64,000 nt of DNA from Enoplolaimus lenunculus (Eukaryota > Nematoda > Enoplea > Enoplida > Thoracostomopsidae), in the NCBI GenBank assembly GCA_030248215.1, contig JASANG010002542.1:16672-80671 (forward strand), read 5' to 3'. The position numbers and the translations under genes are program-made. The notes beneath the pieces were generated by a model. The model saw only the letters and a program-made list of their open reading frames with translations, was not told the origin of the DNA and made no database searches. Every line of letters starts with the position of its first letter. Within the stretch, counting starts at the first letter, position 1. This document shows, piece by piece, positions 9,083 to 21,130 of this stretch.

Positions 9083-11186
9083 TTTTTTATAAAGAGGCAG
9101 CTATACTTGAAACAAAATATTATTCAACAATATTATAACGCAACGACACATTGTGCAACTTGCAACAGTTGACATTAAAATGTTTACCATTTACTTTTCT
9201 AGCATTTTCTTTGGAAATTTTACTAAAACTCGTAGAACTTTTGAAACAAAGGGATAAAACGGGAACGAGCTGTCATTGTTATTTCACGTTAAAGGAGGTC
9301 CGAGAAAAGTATAAATAAATTGAATTTAAGAGGATTATTTAAAAAATGTGAAATGAATTTTGCGTTACATGGCGCATTCACATCAAAATATATACAAGGC
9401 ATCGGATACATATTGACAAGTAAAAACCTCGGCGCTAAAACCAAAATGTACATCGACAAATTATATTTACCGGAACAAATCGCAGATATAAAACAGCATT
9501 TGTGATTGTTTTTCAAGAAATATATAAGCAATGAAAAATAAATAGGGGTTGCACCAAAATTGTGTGACCTTTGTGCTGTAAAATTTTATGTCTGGTCAGT
9601 TTATAGGCAACTTCAAAAAACACCTTTCATGATTTCTTAAAATAGATGTCGAAAAAATGGTTTTAGATCTCATTCCATCCATTAATTTGCTTTCCACATG
9701 TAGCAGTGCCAAAAGTTTGCTTTATTTTAAGGACTTAGTCGAAATGCGACGGTGTACACAGATATTCGTTTCCTTTCCAGTAAAAATCGGAATCCTTTTC
9801 TGTTGATATAGAAATACCGGAATTCACGTATTATGTATCTTACAATTTTTCAAAACAATTATTTTTTGTTTAAAATTTCACATGTCTCAAACCCTGTTGG
9901 CAAAAACACCAAACATTTTTGAAGCTTCTATACTACAAAATTTGCGTAACAATTACCGTGAATTCTCTCAGACAACAAGAAAAATATTAATTTTGGAAAA
10001 TTTACATATATTTGCTGATTTTTAGGCAATAACTTGTAACAAGCTGTCAAAGTGTTTAACATAAAATGATAAGAAGTATTTAAACATCGATGCATTATAG
10101 TTGATGAATCCCCACATTTGATTTTGCGTTTGTAACGAAATGGTTTGCGTTACCAATAAGTTAGTGAGAAATTGTCTATGCAACCATTATTTTCAAGTTT
10201 AACAGATAGACAACACACAATTATACGTTTAATTTAGGAAACGCCGTATGTGTCCAATCGCCTCAAAAACACTTTTATTTTTTATTGCATAGCTAGTACC
10301 TTTTAAAATGGAATCATTCGGATTTCGTGTTTGTCAGGTGATTTTGATTCTAGCATCCTAATTAAGCTGCCTAGTGTTGCGTGGTTTTGAATTTTATGCT
10401 ATCAGTAGCCTAAACACACTTGAGGAAGGTAATTTGCTTGAGTGAGTCGAAGCATGCTAATCTATATTCATCAGCGAACTTCATTCCTTGATTTCTTATT
10501 TTTACTGAAACAGAGACTGGCGTGATTTAGTGATTTAACTCTGTTTTCTTGGCTTCTAGGGACTGAAAAGCAACCTTTTCTTAATTCTAATCCAACAACA
10601 CAGCTAAAACTTTTTTGTTCCGAAGTTACATATTTCCAAAATTAGAATAGTAATAGATTCTAGGTCAGATCAACAAATAATCTGTTGTTTATACATTTCA
10701 TTTTATATTTTAGAATATCTTGCCTATATCGTGTGCAGCTAATTTCAAGGAATTATTTTAGTCTTTGAATGTGCCGTGCAAGTTGAAAAATGCGTCAAAA
10801 ACATAGGTTATAGGACAACACCTTGGGTTTCAAGCAGTACACACATTCACGACACCTTGCCATCGAATTACTCTGAACTGGAGAATTTTGGCATCGTAGA
10901 AAAATAGACAGTGGTCTTGAGCCATGTTTTAGCTACGAGGTCAAAGAACCATGATGATGTTCGGACAAATACTTAGGATCTGGCAATTTGTTAGCGATAC
11001 AACTACTAACATATAAGAATTAAGCAATTTTCTCGTCTGCTTCGTTGTTTTTTTCTGAACCAAAAGTTATGTGATGTATAAGTATATATTCAGATATTTT
11101 GTCCAGTACCGACTAGGTGAGTAATATATAATAGCATAGGTATTTATATACTAACATTGTATTCGTGTGATAATCTAAATTTATGA
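9083..11186. other. AT-rich stretch upstream of the NEK kinase
   Basis: Apart from the weak terminal-exon candidate at 9323-9505, I see no MITE, gene or tandem repeat. It probably holds the kinase promoter and any 5' non-coding exon. A strong donor-like CGACTAG|GTGAGT lies at 11110-11122 but no matching acceptor is obvious before the ATG. Confidence 0.4.
9323..9505 (+). CDS. possible terminal exon or fragment, unrecognised
   Basis: The frame reads NLRGLFKKCEMNFALHGAFT, then KTKMYIDKLYLPEQIADIKQ and HL before TGA. An AATAAA lies about 30 nt after the stop, which fits a gene end. There are stops just upstream, so an acceptor near 9330 (TTTAAG) or an ATG inside the frame would be needed. Family unknown; the other strand is also open here. 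Confidence 0.25.
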   Translation, partial: NLRGLFKKCEMNFALHGAFTSKYIQGIGYILTSKNLGAKTKMYIDKLYLPEQIADIKQHL

Positions 11187-12635
11187 ATGGACTTACCGAC
11201 TCCGAATTTAGATGACTCCAGTCATTATTCGTCTCTGGCGAATTTGGAAATCGAAAAGAAAATCGGGAAAGGCCAGTTCAGCGAAGTGTATAGAGCACGA
11301 TGTAAAATTGACGGCAAAATGGTTGCGTTAAAAAAGGTTCAGATATTCGAAATGGTTGACGCGAAAGCAAGACAAGTAGGTATCAGTATTAGATCAAGAA
11401 AAATTGGTAAATGGTGTGAAAATACTGCAGATTCAAATTGTTATTGTTGTTTTTTTACATTGTCGCTAAGTTAGAGGTAATATATAAGTACGGTAGCACC
11501 ATTTTGCTATGTACTGAAAAATATGATGTTTTGGATATTTTAGTGTGGTTCAGCTGCGACCAGTGTCTATATTTCAGACTAACTTTTATTCTTCTAGTGT
11601 ATGTATTGCGTAAAGATGTGAAGACAATATTGTTTGAAAGTTTTATTTGACAGAATTTTTGATCTGTATTTATTTTAGGACTGCATAAAAGAAATTGATC
11701 TATTGAAACAACTGAATCACCCAAACGTCATCAAGTACTATGCGTCGTTTATCGAAGAAAATGAACTGAACATTGTATTAGAATTAGCGGACGCGGGCGA
11801 TTTATCGCGGATGATCAAACATTTTAAAAAGCAAAAACGACTAATTCCCGAGCGGACAATTTGGAAATATTTTGTCCAAAATGCAGACGCACTCGCACAT
11901 ATGCATTCTCGACGTATTATGCATCGTGATGTCAAACCAGCTAATGTTTTTATCACGGCGCAGGGTGTTGTGAAACTTGGAGACTTAGGCTTAGGCCGGT
12001 ATTTTAGTTCAAAAACAGTTGCCGCGCATTCGTTAGTCGGTACTCCGTACTATATGTCACCGGAACGGATACACGAAATTGGGTACAATTTTAAATCCGA
12101 TATTTGGTCTCTAGGATGTCTGCTGTACGAAATGGCCGCCTTACAGTCACCGTTTTATGGCGAAAAAATGAATTTGTACTCGTTGTGTAAGAAAATTGAA
12201 GCTTGTGACTATCCCCCGTTGCCTTCGGATATCTACTCGGGCGAGTTACGAGACTTGATTCGACAATGTATCTCAGCTGATCCGGATCGTCGTCCTGATA
12301 TAGCTCACGTACAACGGGTTGCGACTGCAATGCACGCGAAGTTTAAAGCGATGCCACCGCCGTCTACGCCGCCGACGGCGGCATCTTTTGATGATAATGC
12401 CTCTGAATCGGGTATTCGCTCCGCAGCTGCTGCTGAGTCTGGGATTCGCTCGGCCGCAGCTGCTAGAGCAGATCCTAGCCCAGATCGACTGGTTAATAGC
12501 GTGGCATCCCAGGTGTGTGGCGGCGAGAGCGATGCCGTACAGTCTGGTACGAACGATGACGTCATAGAACGACTGGGTGGGTTTAGCGATGATGTATCAA
12601 AAGCGGGGGACGCGGTAGCGAGAGTGAGGTTGTAG
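11187..12635 (+). CDS. NEK7: NEK6/NEK7-type mitotic serine/threonine kinase
   Basis: Two exons, 11187-11375 and 11679-12635, with intron donor CAA|GTAGGT and acceptor TATTTTAG, give 381 residues. The P-loop GKGQFSEV starts at residue 27 and the ATP lysine is K49 in VALKK. The catalytic loop is HRDVKPANV with Asp147. The magnesium motif is DLGLGR rather than DFG, as in NEK6/7. The activation loop has [13 protein letters not shown] with Ser181 at the position of the activating serine of NEK7. The YY pair after VIK, used in NEK7 autoinhibition, is present. NEK6/7 act below NEK9 in spindle assembly and cytokinesis; that role here is inferred from the family. Human NEK6/7 end soon after the kinase domain at about 302-313 residues. 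This protein runs on for about 95 more, with Pro/Thr, then two copies of a ten-residue SGIRSAAAA repeat, then an acidic tail. The start is the first ATG; an upstream coding exon cannot be excluded. Confidence 0.93.
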
Positions 12636-13154
12636 GTTGAGTGAAAGTGACCAATGCAGGATAGCCGCAGTCGTGAAAGCTTACGGTGGCGCTATACTTG
12701 TCGTGCGGCGCCTTTCGGTGGCGGCCATCTCCATCGGTATCATACGAGAGTAATTAACAAAATTTTGCAACTGCGAATCTCCTTGAACTGTTAATTTTTG
12801 GTTTGCTGGCCAACAGTTTAGTAGCCACGTTTTGATTATTTATGATTTTAAAATGAATCAAAATAATTTACTTTTGCAATATACAGTGTTATTTTATTGA
12901 TTATGCGACAAAATATGGCGGTTAGCAGCAATTGTTAATAGCAAAAAGGTTACATATTTGTATAACATAGAGCCCTGCTTTAGTTATACGAGGATTTGGT
13001 GTCTTGTCACTTGATAACCTCTCACTAACCGGGGATAACATCCGAATAACCATTTATGAAACTAATTTTGGAAGATATTGTGTATCTTCATGGCGTCGCG
13101 TAGCTAGGCTTTCAGAAGGGTGTCACGTTCTGAAAAATTTCGACGGAGGGAGGT

Positions 13155-13545
13155 CAGGGTGCAACCGGAATTCCGGTTCCGGTTCCGGCATTTTTTCACC
13201 TTCCGGTTCCGGTTCCGGTAAATTTTTACCGGATTTAAAAATTCCGGTATTATAATTTGGCCGTTTTCTTAACTTTGCTAATTTTTAAGAATCTCTTTTG
13301 AAAGCCACTTGTACTTCGAATATAAGCCATTGATGGTGGATTTCACTTCAGTCGATGATGAAAATCTAAAATACAACAAATAAAATAAATACCTATGTTC
13401 GACTAAGGTTATTTCACAAATAATAGAGCAAAAAATAAGATTAAAATGAAATTTTTGGTGAAATGTATTTTTCACTTTCCGGTTCCGGTTCCGGTAAAAT
13501 TTTCAAATTCCGGTTCCGGTAAATTGTAATTCCGGTTGCACCCTG
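13155..13545. mobile_element. F11 hAT-like MITE, perfect 8-bp target duplication
   Basis: CAGGGTGCAACCGGAATTCC to AATTCCGGTTGCACCCTG; AGGGAGGT on both sides. CAGGG ends plus an 8-bp target are typical of hAT. GGTTCC repeats form subterminal clusters. Confidence 0.9.
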
Positions 13546-14080
13546 AGGGAGGTACTTCTTTACAAACTGACTCCCCGAGGCCGCGGCTACACCTTAGCAT
13601 CTTTTGCATGACGCTATGATGGGTAACGTTTAAGGCGCAATATACTAGTAAGTAATTTAAAGTTAATGATTATAGAGCCGTTCACGCGAAATTTGGTGCG
13701 GTTTACCCTGTTTTTCGAGCAGCTGGTCTGGAACGTACTGCAGTTATTGTAATTTTGCAATTCTCTCAGAAAGGTATACATTGCAATATACGTATGTTTA
13801 GTTTACGCCATCATTGTATTTGGCCTTATATTTTTCACTGAGTTTTTTTATACGTTTTGTGGTTTTCATACCGCACATGCTGATGACTGCTGTTTTTCAC
13901 TTGTATACGTGTGATACTTACTTTGGATTTTTAAACACGCCATAATGTATCTGTGATCTGTTTTGTGGCCATTCTACTTTTTTTAAATATGTTTTATTGT
14001 TATTTTTTGTGTTTTTTTCAAGTTATACCCTGACTACGTAAAAATGTACCATCGTTATTTGCTTTAGATCCTAAGCCTAA

Positions 14081-14356
14081 AGCCGTATTCACACGTGTAA
14101 ATTTTTGCTGCGAAAACTTGCAGCTGCAACTTGTAATTGCAAGTTTTGTCCAAAATCCCGTTTGAAAACTTGCAATTGCAAATAATTCATTAAACATCAT
14201 AGCTAGGAATTTTTAGTTCACATGTGTGAACAACCATGCAAGTTCACTGAATTTATTGCAGCCGCTTTCTCATTGGCTGATGGAAAAATGCAAGTTGTGC
14301 ATGTAATTCGCAGCCGCACATTCCGGCAGCAAAAACTGACACGTGTGACTAGGGCT
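14081..14356. mobile_element. F12 MITE
   Basis: AGCCGTATTCACACGTGTAA to GACACGTGTGACTAGGGCT; AACTTGCAGCTGCAACTTG subterminal repeats. Confidence 0.8.
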
Positions 14357-14765
14357 TAAGTATAAAATTATAGTTCTAAGAGACTGTGGAACGGACCAAA
14401 TTACGTTTAAATACTTTGAGCTTTTTCTTATCGACATCGATATTTACAGGGTTAGGAAGCGGAAGCCTGGCTGTGTTACAGGTGCTGGACAAAGTCGTAC
14501 GCCTTTGCGGACGTTTACGATTGGATTCGCTTTAGGCTTAGCCTGAGATTGGTATCGTGGTTGGGTCTTGTTCTGTACGTGGGTATATCATACATTATTA
14601 ATATAAGATTACGGGGCGCTAGCTTTTAAATACGTTCCTTTATACGGCCGACACTATACTAAATATTTCAACATGTCAATGTGTTCTATGTAGCACCATC
14701 CTACATATTATAATCTTAAGCTCTTAGCTTATGCGAAACTTTGCGATTCAAAGTATTCATTGATT

Positions 14766-14948
14766 GGCCCATGTTACTTTAAGGGGCGCCCAGGTTTGTG
14801 GTGGGTCCATATAACAGTAGGTTTATAGTCTAGATTACATTTTTTGCTTAGGCTTAGGCTTAAGCTTGGGAACACATTTTTGCAACGCTTAGGCTTAGGC
14901 TTAGGACTACGCATAATCCACTGTTACGCCCCTTAAAGTAACATTGGC
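14766..14948 (+). mobile_element. M2 MITE
   Basis: GGCCCATGTTACTTTAAGGG to CCTTAAAGTAACATTGGC with GTGGGTCCATATAACAGTAG and a short TTAGGC array. Confidence 0.85.
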
Positions 14949-15269
14949 GGATTGAATTAAGAAGCAGCGTGCTGTAAAGCCGGATGAATTGACATTAACC
15001 ATCTTTTTTTATCGACCAAATTCCGTTTGAGTCGGTTGAAATCTGGAAAACTCAACAAAATGAAAAAATCTTGGTCTTAGTCAGTGATGGTCCGGTTGGT
15101 ATCAAAATACCATAGGGTCAATTTTAGTGGCAGTCCAGCCTTAATTGTATACATATTTTACACAACAGAGTGTCTATTTTTGTTTGGAATCGAACAGTGT
15201 CAATCTCATATGCATTGATGATTTTACAATTGAAAGTAAAACTTTAAACGCCGAGTTTTGTTTGCCTTT

Positions 15270-15712
15270 TATCTGTGGTATTCATATTTTGAAATTGAGC
15301 GTCCCGAAATTCATTCATATTTTGAAATTGAGCGTCCCGAAATTCATTCATATTTTGAAACTGAGCGTCCCGAAATTCATTCATATTTTGAAATTGAGCG
15401 TCCCGAAATTCATTCATATTTTGAAACTGAGCGTCCCGAAATTCATTCATATTTTGAAATTGAGTGTCCCGAAATTCATTCATATTTTGAAATTGAGCGT
15501 CCCGAAATTCATTCATATTTTGAAATTGAGCGTCCCGAAATTCATTCATATTTTGAAACTGAGCGTCCCGAAATTCATTCATATTTTGAAATTGAGTGTC
15601 CCGAAATTCATTCATATTTTGAAATTGAGTGTCCCGAAATTCATTCATATTTTGAAATTGAGCGTCCCGAAATTCATTCATATTTTGGAATTGAGCGTCC
15701 CGAAATTCAATT
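15270..15712 (+). repeat. 33-bp tandem array, 13 units
   Basis: Unit ATTCATATTTTGAAATTGAG plus CGTCCCGAAATTC, with C/T variants only at two positions. The 3n length leaves several frames on both strands open (11-residue repeats such as IHILKLSVPKF). No start context, splice sites or flanking coding sequence, so treated as a minisatellite. Confidence 0.9.
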
Positions 15713-15725
15713 TTTAATTTCAGCG

Positions 15726-15901
15726 ACCAATGTAAACAACAGGGGGTGGAACAGTATTATAAGCATATTCCTAAGCGTAAGCGTAATTATGAGCATGTTC
15801 CTACGCCTAAACCAACCAATAAAATTAGTCTAAAGCTGAAACTTTACTCTTGTCTTGTTGCACACAAAAACGTTCCGCCTCTGATCTTTTTTACATGGGC
15901 C
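15726..15901 (-). mobile_element. M1 MITE, short array
   Basis: ACCAATGTAAACAACAGGG at the left and CTGATCTTTTTTACATGGGC at the right, with TTAGTCTAAAGCTGAAAC inside. It directly follows the 33-bp tandem array. Confidence 0.75.
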
Positions 15902-16547
15902 GTTTCAGCGTTTTAAATTTCTTTTAAGAATTCCCCGTCAATTTGTTCTTAAAATTGTACTAGTTCTTTTGCACAAGTAAAAATCACTGGCGGATCTGCC
16001 GAAACCTTCAAAAAATTTTATCGGAGATAGTGGTCTATTTTCTGCTGTAGCCAGATCTCTAGTTGTATCCTGCAGCGAACCTTTGTTGCCTCACAAAGAC
16101 GAAAGTTGATAGGAAAACTAAGTGAAAATAGCGCCCCAAGGAAGATTTTTCAAATGTGCTGAAGCCAAAAGTTCAAGAGTTCATCTAGGTTGTACTATGG
16201 TGTCATCCCTGCATAAGAAGAGGCTCGCACTTAATATTGATTACGCCTATCAGTTGGACTTGACGGGTTTGGGTCGTATTTGATTTATGCTTCACTTTTT
16301 TTCTTCGATATTTGAGCATACAGATATTCACGCTTTGATTTGGCTTCTCGTTCGCGGAATTCTTTTTTACGCCATCCGCGTTTTAAATCAGATGCAACTG
16401 GGAATTTTGAACGCCTTAGCGATGGTACGAATTGAAACCGTGGAAATTAGCATGTACGACTCTTTGTTCTCCTTGTGTTATTTACATATGGCTGACATTA
16501 AGTACACCTATTAGCCGGTTGAGTATGATGCTACTCGAAAGTATATT

Positions 16548-16776
16548 GGCCAATGTAAAGAACAGGGACGAAACAGTATTATTATAAGCATATTCCTAAG
16601 CCTAAACCTAAACCTAAGAGTAAGACTGAGCATGTTCCTAAGCCTAAGCCTAAACCTAAGAGTAAGAATGAGCATATTCCAAAGCCTGAGCCAAGCAAAA
16701 AAATAAGTCTAAAGCTTAAGCTTACTCTATTGCAGTCCCACAGAAAAACTCTCCGGCCCTGATCTTTACATGTGGC
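16548..16776 (-). mobile_element. M1 MITE with 8-bp target duplication
   Basis: GGCCAATGTAAAGAACAGGG to CTGATCTTTACATGTGGC. The flanks are identical 8-mers AGTATATT on both sides. This is one of the copies that fixes the 8-bp target size. Confidence 0.88.
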
Positions 16777-17057
16777 AGTATATTTATGGCTTTTAGTTGC
16801 TCATGATGGCATATGTCAGGTTAATTAAAACGATATGTTAGGTATTTAATGGTAAATGAGTCATTCTGTGGTGGGGTTGCAAATTTAGGCAAAGGTGAAC
16901 ATTTACTTTCAAGCAGTAACCAAGGGAAAGATAAAACAGAGCCCAGAAGTGGAAAAATACCGGGATTTTTTTCGGGAACCAGGCGATTAAAGTGATTCGG
17001 GTTGGAGGGAGGCTGGAGCCTAATTGGGACCAAATGTAAAGTACAATCCATATTTGA

Positions 17058-17373
17058 CAGGGTGCAACCGAAGGTGAAAAATAGTCGGATATGAAACCAG
17101 ACGAGAAACGAAATTAAGTAGTAAAAATAATTTTTAGTTTCCTAATTGAGCAAATATTGGTAAACTTTTGTTAAACACTTGGTTTTGAAAAATCGCGACA
17201 ATTTTACACTCAAAATTGTACCAATAGTTTAAACTAAACGCAGCGAACGACAAAGTTTTCGTAAAAGTATGGAAAATTTTACCAGCGAAGTTGTTGGAAT
17301 CTCGGGCAAATTTCGATCGGAGCCGAGGTCGATTTTGTGCCTGATTCAGAGGCAGACATCTGGTTGCACCCTG
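17058..17373. mobile_element. F11 hAT-like MITE
   Basis: CAGGGTGCAACCGAAGGTGA to CATCTGGTTGCACCCTG; flanks ATATTTGA and TTATTTGA. Confidence 0.86.
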
Positions 17374-17880
17374 TTATTTGACTCGATACGTCATAAAGAG
17401 CTAAATATGAATCGATAGCTTCGGCCATGCAAAAATTTTGTAAAACACGTTCTTGTATTCAATTGTATGTCTCAAAACAGAAACATGTTTGTCCAATAAA
17501 CAGTAGCTATTTTATCAAAACAGATTACGGTTGTTCAGACAGAAATATCTATTGGTCGCTGTTCGTACTATGTCCTATTCTGGCCCTCCTACAAGGTGTA
17601 CAATACCGGAGTCGGATGTCGATTTTTGGCTAGAGCCGGATATCCGGTTGCAGCCTAATATGTATGGCAATGAGGATAATAAGCGTGCTGGCAACGTGAT
17701 TGAGCAAATGTGATACACAACCTGTGCTAAACTATCGATTGAATACGTCACGAACATATGTTTAGTAATTTTTTCGCTTTTAAATTGTATTTCACTATTT
17801 TCTGTTTTAGTTACCTATTTTTTATTTTGTAATTATTGTCAATGACCTGACCGACGTATAATTTTCGCTCAGTTCACAAT

Positions 17881-20863
17881 ATGGCTAATCCGTTTGCAGA
17901 CGATACTGATAATTTTTGCTACAAAGAAAAAGGTAAGCGGGTTGATAGTATGCGACAAAATTCTTGAGGGGAGAACAAATGGTATATATCACTAGCTTTG
18001 TCACGTTTAGCTACGTACGTTTTTTGACCAGTGTTACTTTAAAGGGCGTAACAGTAGATTAAGCGTATTCCTAAGCCTAAGCCTAAGCTTTGCAAAAGCG
18101 TATTCGTAAGCCTAAGCCTAAGCAAAAATGTAATCTAGAATCTAAACCTACTTTTTTATAGGCTCACCAGAAACCTGGACAGCCCTTAAAGTGACATGGG
18201 TGCGTTTTCTTATGAAAATTTGGATTTGTTTGGCTGTTTTGAGTGTTGAGGTTGGATTAGGACGAACGTGATGTGTCAAAAAATATTATGTGAAGTTCGT
18301 AAATTTGGACAAAGTGACCCCCGGTCCGATTGACTTGACCCTTAAAACTACGTCATTGCAAAACCAAGCATTATATAGAGTTATGTTGGAGATACCTGAT
18401 CAAAACGTAGATATCAATAGGTAATGTTTAGGTTCATGGCTTTAAGACCCCCACGCGCTGCTTTGCACCTGGTGTCAATAACACCCCTGGTAACCACTTG
18501 ACTGTATGATTGACAAAATTTGGTATTATCGGGCTGGCTATGATGAAAATATACACATAGTATGTATACGTTAAATATCATAAAATAATTATACTCATAG
18601 ATTAAGGATTTTAAAACGCAGCTCGTAAGTTTGCGCATGACATTAACTAATTTATTTTTCAGACTCGACAAAAGATGATTTTAACTTCTACGAACAACGT
18701 ATCGATGATACGCTGGCAGATTCACTGGCAAGCACACAGCGAAGTATTCGAGCATTAGAAGAGTCGGAGCAAGTTGGCGTTGAAACTGCCAAGGTAAGCG
18801 TGATGCTATGCTTTTTTGGTAATTTTATTGTCGTCGCAATGCCGTCCGTCGCCGTGCGTCACAGTCCAGTTATCGTTCGATGTCGTGTGCGAACGAACGG
18901 CGACAGACGGCACCGCACGTCGCTAGAGTAAATGAATACAGACTAAGACGCGGGTCCGTAGCTAAGGAGCCACTGGTCATTGGGATGAGGGATGCGGTTT
19001 TTGAAATTAATTAAGAAGTAAGATAACAGATTTAGATAAGAAGTTTAAAACGGATGTTTTCTTTGCACAATTAGGGTTCCAGCTGCAACGTAGTGAGCAT
19101 AATCTGTCATTTTCAATGCTTATCGTGTAGTACGCAGTATGCACCAAACTTACGATATCTAGAGGTATTGTAGTGAGAAATTTGCATGGCGGTGTAGCTC
19201 AGTGGTTATAGCTGCGGATCGGTAACGTAGTGAGTTGCAGCCCCACGTCATCTGCAGGAAAATTTTCGTGAAGGGCTGTAGTATGCTTATCTTAGAATTA
19301 CCAATATAATTCTTAGTGATATTGTTTTTTATAAAAGTATGCAACTGAACGAACACATTGTGTAAAACGTAATGTAATCAAACTCACAATGGAGTGTGGT
19401 CAAGGATATACGCACTATTGTGTTTTGTAAGACGACAAAAGTGTAGCGATTAGTATCGGTTTTTTGGGGTCATGAAATATTAACTGTGAAATTTTTTATG
19501 TAGTGTAAATTGACGGTAGAAGTACTTTATAACTTTTGTGTGCGAGGCCAGATAACCTGCGTACTCCTGTTCCGAGGGTGTTGCTTTTTCTGGATTTAAT
19601 GGAATTTATTTTGTAATATTAGTTTTATTTGCGGAAATTTTTTGTTGTTGTAGAATTTAGTTTCTCAAGGCGAGCAACTGCGGCGTACTGATAAAATGCT
19701 TCAAGAAATGGAACAAACGACAGATCAAACGCAACGACATTTGAATAGTATCAAGAGTGTTTTTGGTGGAATTCGAAATTATTTTTCAAAAGGCTCAGAC
19801 AATATGAAAAAATCGGCGTCGGCGTCCGGTGCAGCCTTTAGCGGAGGGGGTACCGGTTCAGGCTCGTATGACAATCGGCTTGAGCAAACTGTGAACAAGC
19901 TTCAGTCGTCAGATTATGTACCCGAGAAGCCTTCTACCGCCGGCGGCAAGAAAGGTGCCAAAAAATCGACAGGGCCTGAACCTAAGCCATCGGCAAGGAT
20001 CGAGGCCCTGGGCGGGACCGATACTCGGTGGGGCGCTATGGACGCAGAGATTGATGAGAATTTAGGTACGCGAAGGTACAGGAAAGCGGCATGACCAGCT
20101 GGATGGCTTCAGCTTGTAACGATTGTTAGGTTATTTTCTTCTCAGGTTCTAAGTCTTTTGATCACGGAATGTGTGTTTTAGAGGGCAAAATGTGCGTTTG
20201 CTGTCAAAAGACTTTTCATACATTGTAATACGTACGTATATTTTGTGGCAAATGCCTCAGGTTTGGATCCGAAAATGGCTGCTGTGGAAGTGGTGAAATG
20301 AATAGGGTGCAAACCGAATTCCGACTCCAGTTAAAATATACAAATCGGAATCGGAATAGCGATTTTTATCGTTTCTAACCTGTGGTTTTTGCAATATGTG
20401 CCAAGTAAACGATTGTGGCTTATTTGAGACTCGCTATGGCATTTGAAAATTTCTAGTTCCGAATGCGATCCTGGTATAATTAAGTTTCGGTTGGCAGCCT
20501 GGAAGTTTAATACTTGAGTTGTGGCCGCAGGCAATTGATCAGTGTTGCGGATTATGAAACTGATCATCATATTGCTAATCGGACATAATTATAGTTGAAA
20601 GGAGTTGTTTTGTAGAATTTGTAGGTATTTTGTTTCTTTTTAAAACAATAGTTTTAATCAAAATGCTAATATTTTAATTTTCAGATGTTATGTCTCAAAA
20701 TTTGGCTCGCCTGCGTGGCCTTGGCGCAGAACTTGGCAACGAAATTGACGATCAGAATAAACTGTTAGATAAACTGGACACTAATATTCAGAAAACAAAC
20801 ATTAAAGTTCGTGATCAAGATGCGCAAATGAAGAAATTACTTGGGAACAAGGCAAAGAAGTAG
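17881..20863 (+). CDS. SNAP29: SNAP-29-like Qbc-SNARE, complete in four exons
   Basis: Exons 17881-17932, 18663-18793, 19654-20065 and 20685-20863, all with GT/AG borders and compatible phases, give 257 residues; human SNAP-29 has 258. Residues 3-5 are NPF, the EH-domain (EHD1) binding motif also present near the human N terminus. The Qb SNARE helix runs from about residue 25 to 95 with zero-layer Gln66 in LVSQGEQL, followed by SIKSVFGGIRNYF typical of SNAP-29. A Gly/Ser/Lys/Pro-rich linker follows, then the Qc helix with zero-layer Gln222 in EIDDQNK. There is no palmitoylation Cys cluster, as expected for SNAP-29 and unlike SNAP-25. The family supplies two helices to fusion complexes, for example syntaxin-17/VAMP8 in autophagosome fusion. 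Introns carry an M2 MITE (intron 1), F10 and tRNA-like remnants (intron 2) and an F11 remnant (intron 3). Retention of intron 3 would add nine codons and then stop, losing the Qc helix. Confidence 0.95.
18026..18201 (-). mobile_element. M2 MITE in SNAP-29 intron 1
   Basis: GACCAGTGTTACTTTAAAGG to CCTTAAAGTGACATGGG; AATGTAATCTAGAATCTAAA inside. Confidence 0.8.
19188..19262 (+). other. tRNA-derived remnant
   Basis: GGCGGTGTAGCTCAGTGGTT has a perfect A-box and a D-arm, and 42 nt later GAGTTGCAGCCCC resembles a decayed B-box. The 3' side does not pair with the 5' acceptor strand, so it is not a working tRNA gene. It lies in SNAP-29 intron 2. Confidence 0.45.
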
Positions 20864-20960
20864 CAAGATTTTTGTTCGTACATAATGTTAAAACAAGCCT
20901 TTTGGGGTTGAGTTGTACTTTGTAGTGCTGCTCTGTCCGGCGTTAGAGAGCGTTGCACTT

Positions 20961-21130
20961 CAGGCCCGTAGCCAGCTTACTTTGCTAGAGATGGGCTAGA
21001 CATTTTTCAGGAAGGACATTTAAGGGTTTTCAATGCATTACAAGCAAGGTTGAAATTTTTCTAGGGGGCCAATATTTTTCTAGGTTGGGGCTGAGTCCCC
21101 CCCCGGCCCCACTTTGGCTACGGGCCCGTT
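20961..21130. mobile_element. F9 MITE after SNAP-29
   Basis: CAGGCCCGTAGCCAGCTTAC to ACTTTGGCTACGGGCCCG. Confidence 0.78.

Noticed and set aside
11110-11186. Non-coding first exon of NEK ending at CGACTAG|GTGAGT
   Set aside because: No acceptor at a plausible distance before the ATG; the intron would be under about 60 bp.
19188-19262. Functional tRNA gene
   Set aside because: The A-box is good, but the acceptor stem does not pair and the B-box is imperfect.
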